Source of the DNA: Oscillospiraceae bacterium
GTDB taxonomy: Bacteria > Bacillota > Clostridia > Oscillospirales > WRJC01
NCBI GenBank assembly: GCA_009780985.1
Contig: WQYZ01000012.1
Span: 1 to 43,270 of the forward strand
Direction of reading: 5' to 3'
DNA: 43,270 nucleotides
This document shows, in pieces, positions 19,399 to 27,882 of this stretch; the first letter of the stretch is position 1, and each line of letters begins with the position of its first letter. A program made the translations under genes and the position numbers. The notes beneath the pieces were generated by a model. The model worked only from the letters and a program-made list of their open reading frames with translations, had not been told where the DNA came from and searched no databases.

Positions 19399-19461
19399 AT
19401 ATTATTTATAACAAGTTTATCACATTTTTATCGATTATGCAAGAGTTTATCATACAATTTT

Positions 19462-20550
19462 TTAAATTTTATGCTCGCAGTATGCGCAGTATGAAACTTC
19501 TCCAAAACCCGGTTTAACAATATTAGGCAGATATTTCTCCGTCTGCGTTATGCATTTGGGATTTGCGCATCTTTTGACGGAATTAATGAAACCGGCGGCG
19601 ATTTTTTCCGCTTCTTTTTCTTTGCGTCCGGCATTTTCAAAAATTTTTATCAGCAACGCCATTCTTATGTACAAGCCGAGTTCCGCCTGTTTAAAATATT
19701 TCGCTCTTTCGTCGTCGTCCACTTCGGGCGAAATCTCTTCGTTTTTCGGAAGGGGGTGGAGAATTATCAAATCGTCTTTGGCTTTGCTTAATTTTTCTTT
19801 GTCTAAGATATATATTCCCCGCTGTTTTTCATACTCGGCTTTATCCGCGAATCTTTCCCGTTGTATCCTCGTCATGTATAAAACGTCGAGTTTGCCTATA
19901 CATTCCTCGATTGTGCCGCATATTATTATCGCGTTGTTTTTTCTCAGATCCGAGACAAAAATTTCGGGAACCTGCAAAGATGGGGTTGATATAAAATAAA
20001 AAGTGTTTCCGCCGTACAAAGAAAAAGCCCTGAGAAGAGAATGAACGGTGCGTCCGTTAAGCAAATCGCCGCAGATTCCGATATCTAACCCAGTTAGTTT
20101 TTTATTTTCACCGTTGCCGATAGTACCTATCGTAAACAAATCCGTCATTGTCTGAGTGGGGTGAAAATGTCCGCCGTCGCCCGCGTTTATTATCGGGACT
20201 TCCGAATATAGCGACGCCGCGAACGCCGCGCCCTCGTTTGCGTTTCTGATAACAATAGCGTCCGCGTAATTCGCGACGATTTTAACAGTGTCCCGCAGGC
20301 TCTCGCCTTTTGATACGGAAGAAGAAGCTATTCCGTCAAAACCGATGACGTTTCCGCCGAGTTTAATAATGGCAGCCTGAAAAGAGAATTTTGTTCTTGT
20401 GCTGGGTTCATAAAACAACGTCGCCAAGATTTTACCTTTGCAACGTTCACTGTATTTTGCGGGATTCGCATAAATATCAACTCCAAGACTAAAAAGATTT
20501 TCCCATTCCGAAAGCGATAAGTCGTTAAAATCAATTAAATTATTCAACAT
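19462..20550 (-). CDS. pyrB: aspartate carbamoyltransferase with C-terminal PyrI-like zinc-binding domain
   Basis: FYEPSTRTKFSFQAA, VIGFDGIASSSVSKGESLRDTV, INAGDGGHFHPTQTMTDLFTI, LHPLP; C-terminus KRCANPKCITQTEKYLPNIVKPGFGEVSYCAYCEHKI (C-x4-C...C-x2-C). Confidence 0.95.
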   Translation of the reverse strand: MLNNLIDFNDLSLSEWENLFSLGVDIYANPAKYSERCKGKILATLFYEPSTRTKFSFQAAIIKLGGNVIGFDGIASSSVSKGESLRDTVKIVANYADAIVIRNANEGAAFAASLYSEVPIINAGDGGHFHPTQTMTDLFTIGTIGNGENKKLTGLDIGICGDLLNGRTVHSLLRAFSLYGGNTFYFISTPSLQVPEIFVSDLRKNNAIIICGTIEECIGKLDVLYMTRIQRERFADKAEYEKQRGIYILDKEKLSKAKDDLIILHPLPKNEEISPEVDDDERAKYFKQAELGLYIRMALLIKIFENAGRKEKEAEKIAAGFINSVKRCANPKCITQTEKYLPNIVKPGFGEVSYCAYCEHKI

Positions 20551-20767
20551 AATTCTTAAATCCCCCGTAAATTTTTTATTTAATACTTTTCAAATATTTA
20601 ATTATACATCAAGTATTGAATATTGTCAACGGGGAAATATAAAATTTTATGGCAATCGTTAAAAATATTTTTTTATTTATTTTTTATTCGATGTACGAGA
20701 AAAATTCACATAAAATGGCTTTAATTTGATTAGAATATTTTGTAAAATAATAAGGTAAGTTTATTAT

Positions 20768-21319
20768 TTGGGCACAGAGGTGAACACAATGATTCTTTCA
20801 GATAAAACAATTCGGGAATTATTATCAAACGGTGAGCTTGGTATTGACCCTCTTGAAGATATTCAAATTCAGCCTGCAAGCGTTGACGTTCGTTTGGGAA
20901 ATTCTTTCAGCGTGATAAAAAGCGGAAATAATATACTTAAAATGGACACGCCTATTGAGTATTATTCTTTAACAGCCGACACGTTTCTTTTATTGCCTAA
21001 ACAGTTTGTTTTAGCGACGACAATAGAATATTTCCGCCTGCCCGACAATTTAACGGCTTTTGTTGAGGGACGCAGTTCGCTCGGGCGGTTGGGATTGTTT
21101 ATTCAAAACGCAGGCTGGGTAGATCCGGGTTTTGAAGGCGAGATTACATTGGAGCTTTTTAATGCAAGCGACCATGCCATTGAACTTTGCGCCGGGCGCA
21201 GAGTAGGACAACTTGTTTTCGCCCAAATGGATTGTAAAGCAGAAAAACCGTATCGCGGAAAGTATCAGGGTCAGCGTACCGCAATGGGGTCCCGTATTCA
21301 ATTAGACTATGAAGTTTAA
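20768..21319 (+). CDS. dcd: dCTP deaminase (start probably at 20789)
   Basis: ILSDKTIRELLSNGELGIDPLEDIQIQPASVDVRLGNSF, VEGRSSLGRLGLFIQNAGWVDPGFEGEITLELFN. Confidence 0.95.
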   Translation: MGTEVNTMILSDKTIRELLSNGELGIDPLEDIQIQPASVDVRLGNSFSVIKSGNNILKMDTPIEYYSLTADTFLLLPKQFVLATTIEYFRLPDNLTAFVEGRSSLGRLGLFIQNAGWVDPGFEGEITLELFNASDHAIELCAGRRVGQLVFAQMDCKAEKPYRGKYQGQRTAMGSRIQLDYEV

Positions 21320-21379
21320 AATAAATGATAAGTATTATATATAGACAACAAATATAAAATGATATTTGGAAGGTAATTT

Positions 21380-21706
21380 ATGAGTAATTTTAATTTTACA
21401 GAAATGCAAAACATGCAAAAGGCTTTACAGGAAAAATATCGTGAAAAATGGACGCCGTTATCACCCGAAACAGGTCGAAGCAGTCTTTTGTGGATGATTA
21501 TAGAGGCAGGCGAAGCGGCGGATATAATAAAAAAAGACGGGGATGCCGCAGTTATCGGCAATATTGAAGTACGCCGTCATTTTATTGAAGAATTGTGCGA
21601 CGTATTAATGTACCTGAACGATGTTATGCTTTGTTACTCTATTACTCCCGAAGAATTAGAGAGCATATATTTGGAAAAGCACAAAAAGAACATGGAACGT
21701 TGGTAA
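21380..21706 (+). CDS. MazG-like all-alpha NTP pyrophosphohydrolase
   Basis: LLWMIIEAGEAADIIKK...FIEELCDVLMYLNDVMLCYSITPEEL: EExxE/ExxD metal-binding pattern of MazG-like folds. Confidence 0.75.
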   Translation: MSNFNFTEMQNMQKALQEKYREKWTPLSPETGRSSLLWMIIEAGEAADIIKKDGDAAVIGNIEVRRHFIEELCDVLMYLNDVMLCYSITPEELESIYLEKHKKNMERW

Positions 21707-21833
21707 CGGTTTTTACCGCTGAAGATTATAATTAACATCTATAATAATTACAGTGACAATTTTATCTGCTCTATGTATGATTAGGAATTAATAAAAAACC
21801 AAAATAAACAAAAATATTCAGGAGGAACAGGCA

Positions 21834-22862
21834 ATGATTAACAAAACAGAATGGGGCTTCGCGAACGGATACAAGGCTTATCTCATAACCCTGAAAAACA
21901 AAAACGGCATGAGCGTCTCGCTCACAAATTATGCGGCGTCAATAGTAAATCTCTGCGTGCCAAATAAAAACAAAGGGTTCACAGACATAATGCTGGGTTA
22001 CGATAATCTTGACGGATACATAAAAGGCAAATCAAGTCAGGGCGCGGCAATCGGACGTTACGGCAACCGTATAGGAGGTGCGAAATTTACGCTTAACGGC
22101 AAAGAATATCTGTTGTATAAAAATGACGGAAATAACTGTCTGCACGGCGGAAGCGTCGGTTACGGAAAGCGCGTATGGAGTGTTTACGGTATTTCGGACG
22201 GCGACAGCCCCTCCGCAGCTTTTTCATACACAAGTCCTGACGGAGAGGAAAACTTCCCCGCCGAAGTAAAGATTATAATCCATTATACTTTAACCGCTGA
22301 AAATTCGTTGAAATTAGATTATTCGGCGGTGCCGGACGGCGACACTATTATAAATCTGACAAATCATTCGTATTTTAACCTCGGCGGGTATGACGCGGGG
22401 GATATTCTTGACACGAGTATGCAGATATTTGCAGATAAATACACGCCTGTCGACGACGCGCTGATTCCGACAGGGGAAGCCGCGCCGGTAAAAAATACTG
22501 TGTTTGATTTCACTGCGCCGAAATTTATCGGCGAAGACGTAAAGTCGGGCAAAATCGGCGGTTACGACCACAACTTTATATTGGGAGAACCGGGGATTAT
22601 GCGCAAAGCGTCGGTTGCTTACAGCAGCAAAAGCGGCATAGAAATGACGACTTACACTGATATGCCAGCAATACAGTTTTATACGGGGAATTTTCTTGAC
22701 GAAATGCAAAAAAATGGCGTCCACCGCGGAAAGCTCGAGGGTTTCTGCCTTGAAACGCAATTTTCCCCGAATACGCCGAATTTGCCTGATTTCCCGCAAT
22801 GCGCATATAAAAAAGGCGAGGAATTTAAATTTGTCACCGAATACGCGTTTTCTGTTAAGTAA
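21834..22862 (+). CDS. galM: aldose 1-epimerase (galactose mutarotase)
   Basis: LTNYAASIVNLCVPNKNKGFTDIMLGYDNLDGYI, GRYGNRIGGAKFTLNGKEY, NNCLHGG, NLTNHSYFNLGG, ETQFSPNTPNLPDFP. Confidence 0.96.
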   Translation: MINKTEWGFANGYKAYLITLKNKNGMSVSLTNYAASIVNLCVPNKNKGFTDIMLGYDNLDGYIKGKSSQGAAIGRYGNRIGGAKFTLNGKEYLLYKNDGNNCLHGGSVGYGKRVWSVYGISDGDSPSAAFSYTSPDGEENFPAEVKIIIHYTLTAENSLKLDYSAVPDGDTIINLTNHSYFNLGGYDAGDILDTSMQIFADKYTPVDDALIPTGEAAPVKNTVFDFTAPKFIGEDVKSGKIGGYDHNFILGEPGIMRKASVAYSSKSGIEMTTYTDMPAIQFYTGNFLDEMQKNGVHRGKLEGFCLETQFSPNTPNLPDFPQCAYKKGEEFKFVTEYAFSVK

Positions 22863-22926
22863 TGCTCGAAGTTGATAAAAGCCATATATTTCAACTATGA
22901 GTTGCGCTATATTGAGAACGCCTCCA

Positions 22927-22955
22927 TTGCACTCAACCATCAGGTGTGGTATAAT
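22927..22955 (+). promoter_or_regulatory. sigma-A promoter of the XRE-family gene
   Basis: TTGCAC (22927-22932), 17-nt spacer, TATAAT (22950-22955). Confidence 0.7.
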
Positions 22956-23008
22956 ATTTTCGAAAACTAATTGTACCATAGTTTTAAATATTATATATGT
23001 ATGTATGA

Positions 23009-23866
23009 ATGGAGGAAAATCAAATGGCAAATTTATCACTTTCAATCGGGCAAATAATTTTAGAATTAAGAAAATCAAAAGGTTCCACGCAGGAAGAGCT
23101 CGCAAATGCCGTAGGTATTTCGCCGCAGGCAGTCAGCAAATGGGAAAACGGAAGCACGCCGGACACAGAGCTTCTTCCTGCGATTGCCGATTATTTCAAT
23201 GTGCCGATAGACAGGCTGTTCGGCAGGACAACGCATCCGAATCTCAGCGAGGCAGTTAATAAATATATTTCTGAACCCGGGTTTTTTAAAGGCGTTGACA
23301 GGGCATTAAACATCTATGCCGCATTGCATTGGGGACTTGCCCATTCCAATGTAGGAGAATTTTATGACCATTTTATAACAAATGACAATGTGGCAGACCA
23401 TAAGTGGAGTGAAGAAGGATATTCTTTAATGACGTCAAACGGATACTGTAACCTCGTGACAAGGAAATTTTGGGAATCCATAAATCTTGATACGGCGTCT
23501 TTCGCAAGGGAATTATTTACGCTTCTGGCTGAACCGGGAATGCTCGAAGTGTTGTTTGCGATACTTCGCAGAAAACATGACGGTCCGGCAAATTTCGAGA
23601 TGATAAAGACCGCTCTTGCCAATGCGGACTGCTCAGATGAGAAGATACAGGAATGTTTGGATAAACTGGTTAAACGGGAAATAATAATATCCGAAGATTC
23701 TCCTTATGATGAAATCGGCAAAATATACGGCTTCTATCCTGAACGCGGATCCGGCGGTCACTGGTATCTTGGCATATGCGCCTTAATCTGCGCCGTGCAG
23801 GTTCTTAAAATGTCTATGGCGAACAGAAACTTTGACGGATTGGGCGCGTGGCCTATAAAACTTTAA
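23009..23866 (+). CDS. XRE-family HTH regulator with uncharacterised C-terminal domain (start probably at 23024)
   Basis: IGQIILELRKSKGSTQEELANAVGISPQAVSKWENGSTPDTELLPAIADYFNVPIDRLFGR is a clear HTH_3; remaining ~210 aa unassigned. Confidence 0.9.
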   Translation: MEENQMANLSLSIGQIILELRKSKGSTQEELANAVGISPQAVSKWENGSTPDTELLPAIADYFNVPIDRLFGRTTHPNLSEAVNKYISEPGFFKGVDRALNIYAALHWGLAHSNVGEFYDHFITNDNVADHKWSEEGYSLMTSNGYCNLVTRKFWESINLDTASFARELFTLLAEPGMLEVLFAILRRKHDGPANFEMIKTALANADCSDEKIQECLDKLVKREIIISEDSPYDEIGKIYGFYPERGSGGHWYLGICALICAVQVLKMSMANRNFDGLGAWPIKL

Positions 23867-23914
23867 GGAGTCAGTAATTTTAAATTGAATCACAGATAAT
23901 AAGAAGGATAAATT

Positions 23915-24889
23915 ATGAGAATTAATTTACTGCCGCCCGACGGTAATGTATACAAAGCAAACTTGCATTGCCACACAAAAGAATATGATTCCGGCGCCGG
24001 ATTTACGACACCGCTGCAAATAAAAGAATTATATAAATCACACGGATATAATATCGTCGCTTTTACAGACCATAACAAACTTACATATAAGGATTATCTG
24101 AACGATGATGCGTTTATGGCTCTTCCGGGATTTGAAGTAACGTGGAACGACCCTGAAACTTTAAAAATATATCATTTTAATTGTTTTCCGAAATATTGCG
24201 GCGTTAAAGAAGATTATTTCCCGTTAAATCTTGAATTTAGTCTTGAAAACGTTAATAAGCTAATTAAATCGTATGTTGACAATGATTATTTGGTAATGTA
24301 TAATCACCCTGCCGCTTCGTTCCACGGTTCTACATTCTATGAAACCGATGAATTTTTAGGTTTAAAAGGTATTTTTGCGGTGGAGATCTATAATCACATC
24401 GTTGAAAAGATAAACCTCACGGGTCGGTCGGATATTTATTACGATACGATGCTGCGCAATGGGATTAAATTATGGGCGGTTGCGGCTGACGACAATCACA
24501 GCGGAAGTAAGGAGCTTGACTATCCTCCCGATTCGCCGTACAGCAAATATATGGGCGGTTTTGTGATGTTAAAAGCAGAAGAATTAAGTCATGCGTGTAT
24601 TATCACTGCGCTCGAAAGCGGCGATTTCTATTCATGTGTCGGAAAGAACGGAAAAGCTCCGCAAATATACAGTATGTATATCGAGAATAATATTTTCTAT
24701 GCAGATTTCACCCCTGTTAAATCCGTACATCTAAAAAATTCGGTCTGGCACTGTCCGCATAAATTATCTTTAAATGGCGATATTACCCATGTTGAATTTG
24801 AAATAGATAACGGCTGGACGTATATTCGTCTTGAAATAACAGATTCCGACGGATATAAGGCACTCGGCAATCCGTATTTTTTGAAATAA
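23915..24889 (+). CDS. PHP domain metal-dependent phosphoesterase-like protein
   Basis: NLHCHTKEYDSGAGFTTPLQIKELYKSHGYNIVAFTDHNKLT, ALPGFEVTW, MYNHPA, WAVAADDNHS. Confidence 0.88.
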   Translation: MRINLLPPDGNVYKANLHCHTKEYDSGAGFTTPLQIKELYKSHGYNIVAFTDHNKLTYKDYLNDDAFMALPGFEVTWNDPETLKIYHFNCFPKYCGVKEDYFPLNLEFSLENVNKLIKSYVDNDYLVMYNHPAASFHGSTFYETDEFLGLKGIFAVEIYNHIVEKINLTGRSDIYYDTMLRNGIKLWAVAADDNHSGSKELDYPPDSPYSKYMGGFVMLKAEELSHACIITALESGDFYSCVGKNGKAPQIYSMYIENNIFYADFTPVKSVHLKNSVWHCPHKLSLNGDITHVEFEIDNGWTYIRLEITDSDGYKALGNPYFLK

Positions 24890-25449
24890 TGAGTGAGGAG
24901 TTATTATTTATGAACCATATGGGAACAAAAACGCTTGAAACAGATAGATTGATTTTGAGAAAACTTGAAATTAATGACGCAAAAAATTACGCTCCGGTAT
25001 ATTATGAAAGAGAACTCACCGCATCCGGCGGACCGGTTTCACAAAAGCAAATTGAATCCTTGGAAGAAAGAATCAAATATTTTTCGGCAATAGATAAATA
25101 TTACTGGGTCATTGCAGAAAAACACAGCGGTAATCTTATAGGCGAAGTAGTATTTTTTGACTATGATGAAAAGACGCGCTCATGTGTAATTGGTTATGAA
25201 ATGTCTGTAAACAGCAGAAATAAAGGGTATATGACTGAGGCGGTTGCCCGTACTCTGCGGTTTCTGATATTTGAAGTGGGATTTAACAGAATATCGGGCG
25301 GACATCAGTCAGATAATCCGGCTTCCGGCAGAGTAATGGCGAAAGCCGGCATGAAATACGAGGGCACATTACGGCAGGATTTCATGAATAAAGACGGAAC
25401 ATTAGTGGATTCAATACTATACAGCATGATAAGGCAGGATATGGAGTAA
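24889..25449 (+). CDS. GNAT family N-acetyltransferase (RimJ/RimL type)
   Basis: LETDRLILRKLEINDAKNY...IGYEMSVNSRNKGYMTEAVARTLRFLIFEVGFNRISGGHQSDNPASGRVMAKAGMKYEGTLRQDF. Confidence 0.93.
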   Translation: MSEELLFMNHMGTKTLETDRLILRKLEINDAKNYAPVYYERELTASGGPVSQKQIESLEERIKYFSAIDKYYWVIAEKHSGNLIGEVVFFDYDEKTRSCVIGYEMSVNSRNKGYMTEAVARTLRFLIFEVGFNRISGGHQSDNPASGRVMAKAGMKYEGTLRQDFMNKDGTLVDSILYSMIRQDME

Positions 25450-25556
25450 TCTAATTGAGCCGAATAAGCATAACCCTATCCATTCAGTTTGGTAGGCGTG
25501 ATGAAGAAAATCTATATTTTTTACAAGGAAAGAATAATTATAAATTAATCTTTACC

Positions 25557-25585
25557 TTGTATTTTTTATATCCGCATGATATAAT
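25557..25585 (+). promoter_or_regulatory. sigma-A promoter upstream of a leader peptide and methyltransferase
   Basis: TTGTAT (25557-25562), 17-nt spacer, TATAAT (25580-25585). Confidence 0.7.
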
Positions 25586-25616
25586 TTTATTAATATTAAA
25601 CGAAGGGGTGATAATT

Positions 25617-25685
25617 ATGAAACATGCAATTATAGTTACCGTGAAATCAATAAAAACAAACACAAGCGGGAGGGTGACTATATAA
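25617..25685 (+). CDS. candidate leader peptide MKHAIIVTVKSIKTNTSGRVTI
   Basis: 22-codon ORF with RBS-like gaaggggtgataatt, about 25-30 nt after the predicted promoter, ending inside an inverted repeat region. Confidence 0.55.
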   Translation: MKHAIIVTVKSIKTNTSGRVTI

Positions 25686-25761
25686 AACGAACAAATTTGC
25701 GTGCAAATTATTAGTTCTCAACGAACAGAGTTCGTTATATGCCCTCCTAACAGTACGGAGG
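25669..25761 (+). promoter_or_regulatory. translational-attenuator-like region with mutually exclusive folds
   Basis: ccctcc (25742-25747) can pair with ggaggg (25669-25674) or with the RBS ggagg (25757-25761); gttcgtt (25730-25736) can pair with aacgaac (25686-25692) or, as ttcgtt, with aacgaa (25720-25725). Confidence 0.55.
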
Positions 25762-25767
25762 AAAAAT

Positions 25768-26520
25768 ATGAATAAAAATTATATCATGCAACATTGGTAT
25801 GCGACTATCTACGACCAAAAAGTTATACAAGACGATTTTCAGCATATTTTATCAATCATAGGCGATACTCCTGTAAATATTTTGGAAGTTGCTTGCGGAA
25901 GCGGTAGAATTTCTATTCCATTAGCCGAAGCAGGTCATTCAGTTACAGGATTTGATATTGACGAATATATGCTGGCGCGGATACCGCATAACACGGGATG
26001 TTTAACAAACTTTAAATATTTTAAAGCCGACGCTCTTTCAGATGATTGGGGAAATGGGTTTGATGTTGTGGTTTTAGCAGGGAACGTACTTGTCAATATT
26101 ATAACCGATGACGATTACACACGGGGACAAGAACTGTTCATAAAAAAAGCAGCGGCATGCGTGAAACAAAGCGGACATTTATACCTTGATTTTGATTGTG
26201 TTAATTGGCAGGATTCGTCGCCCGAACATGATAAAGAATGGATAGTCTTTGAGGGAACTGACGACCTCGGCACATACGGGAAATATATTGTTATGAGCGG
26301 AGAATATAGCAGTAAAACACGTATTAACAAGGGCGAGCGTCGATATGAAATCACTCCAAATGGCGGTGAAATGTTCGCGGTTGTTAAGCCATTAGTGAAG
26401 CATTTCCCCACTTACGAGCAAGTTATTTCGTGGCTCGAAAAATATGGGTGGGAAATTGAATGGCAAGCCCCTGTTAGTGAAGAAACTTTTCATGCAATTA
26501 TTTGGGCGAGAAAAATATAA
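25768..26520 (+). CDS. class I SAM-dependent methyltransferase
   Basis: NILEVACGSGRISIPLAEAGHSVTGFDIDEYMLA...FDVVVLAGNVLVNI; RBS ggaggaaaaat. Confidence 0.92.
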   Translation: MNKNYIMQHWYATIYDQKVIQDDFQHILSIIGDTPVNILEVACGSGRISIPLAEAGHSVTGFDIDEYMLARIPHNTGCLTNFKYFKADALSDDWGNGFDVVVLAGNVLVNIITDDDYTRGQELFIKKAAACVKQSGHLYLDFDCVNWQDSSPEHDKEWIVFEGTDDLGTYGKYIVMSGEYSSKTRINKGERRYEITPNGGEMFAVVKPLVKHFPTYEQVISWLEKYGWEIEWQAPVSEETFHAIIWARKI

Positions 26521-26532
26521 CAGGAGGATTTT

Positions 26533-27144
26533 ATGAAATTAGTTTACAAAAACCTTGTAATCCGCAAAGCCAGATCTGACGACGCGGAACAACTCTGCGC
26601 ATGGTGGAGCGACGGAAAGATTATGGCTATCATGGGCTCGCCCGACGGCATAAGATGTACGCCGGAGGAAATACGCGAAGGTCTTGACCAGACGAATTAT
26701 CACATAATAGAGCTTGACGGCAAACCAATCGGCGAAATGAACTATGACGATTTCTGCCTTCCCAAGAGTATCATAGAGCGTGACGGTAAACCTATTGGCG
26801 AAATGGAATATCGTAGCATGGAGGGGGCGGCGGAACTCGGTATCAAAATTTGCGACTTCTCCGCACAGGAAAAGGGGTACGGCACGACGCTGCTCACCAT
26901 ATTCATTGACGCGTTGTTCCGTTATTACGGCTACGAGGAGATGATTTTGGACACAGGCATAAAAAATGAGCGTGCGCAGCATGTTTATGAAAAAAAGCTG
27001 GGATTTCGGCGTGTTGGGATGGAAAAGTGCGACAACCCCGACGAGTTGGGAATATATGCGTATATTGTATATTTCAGAATGAACAAAATCGAATGGTTTG
27101 CCTCTCGGAAAGAACCTTTGGAATACATTTACAGTGCTGAATAG
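26533..27144 (+). CDS. GNAT family N-acetyltransferase (AacA4/aminoglycoside 6'-acetyltransferase-like) with internal duplication
   Basis: LVIRKARSDDAEQLCAWWSDG...GIKICDFSAQEKGYGTTLLTIFIDALFRYYGYEEMILDTGIKNERAQHVYEKKLGFRRV. Confidence 0.88.
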   Translation: MKLVYKNLVIRKARSDDAEQLCAWWSDGKIMAIMGSPDGIRCTPEEIREGLDQTNYHIIELDGKPIGEMNYDDFCLPKSIIERDGKPIGEMEYRSMEGAAELGIKICDFSAQEKGYGTTLLTIFIDALFRYYGYEEMILDTGIKNERAQHVYEKKLGFRRVGMEKCDNPDELGIYAYIVYFRMNKIEWFASRKEPLEYIYSAE

Positions 27145-27228
27145 TATAATCATACTCCCGTGATACGCGGAAAACAGTATTATACATCCATTGACAAAAC
27201 TTAATATGTATATATGTATATAAACCCT

Positions 27229-27276
27229 GCTCTAGCAGACAAACACGATACAATGATTTGTCTGCTAGAGCTTTTT
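27229..27276 (+). terminator. strong intrinsic terminator
   Basis: gctctagcagacaaa (27229-27243) / tttgtctgctagagc (27257-27271), perfect 15-bp stem, then ttttt. Confidence 0.85.
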
Positions 27277-27703
27277 GGTTTCCATGACAGTCCATTTCAA
27301 TCCGTATTATTTCGCAAAGAGGTAGGATGTAACATATAATATAATGATGTCAAAATTAATTGCGGTGATTGTCAACATCAAATAATGAAAAAAATAAAGA
27401 AAATATCAATCAATTTAATATAAATATACAGAGTAGGGCTATGAGATGACTATAGAAAAATCAGAGAAAGAAAAGGAGAACAGCAATTATAACAGTTCAA
27501 GGCAGCACAGGGATTTCGGCAGGCACGACATATATATGCCGAAAAATATAAACAATATATATACGGCGAATTCCGCAAGAGTATACACAGGCAGTTATGG
27601 CACGGAGAACAAATTCAGATTATCTTCTGTAAATATGGGGATAACTTGAATTTACAGAATTTGTAAATTATTTACAAGCGGTAATCGTCGGTTTGTAACT
27701 ATT

Positions 27704-27850
27704 TTACTTCTTTTGAATGACATTTAAATCTTTGTCGAAGATTAAAGCGTCAACCGAGGTATTGAGCACATATGCGATTTTTATGAGCGACCCACGACTT
27801 ACTTTTTCGCGCCTGTTTCAATGCGGTTTAACATGGAATATGAGACAGAA
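27704..27850 (-). pseudogene. frameshifted, 5'-truncated XRE (HTH_3) regulator remnant
   Basis: Minus strand reads SVSYSMLNRIETGAK / frameshift / KVSRGSLIKIAYVLNTSVDALIFDKDLNVIQKK*, a recognisable second half of an HTH_3 domain. Confidence 0.7.
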
Positions 27851-27882
27851 CAAAATTATGAAAGCGAATGAAAAAGCAGATA

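Noticed and set aside
22314-23105. 263-aa minus-strand ORF opposite the galM 3' half
   Set aside because: Antisense to conserved galM and crossing the XRE promoter; no recognisable motif.
26539-27153. 204-aa minus-strand ORF opposite the GNAT gene
   Set aside because: Antisense artefact; the plus strand has RBS, GNAT motifs and codon usage consistent with coding.
27446-27649. 67-aa ORF MTIEKSEKEKENSNYNSSRQHRDFG...
   Set aside because: No RBS-supported homology recognised; region near a decayed XRE gene, probably non-coding or a remnant.
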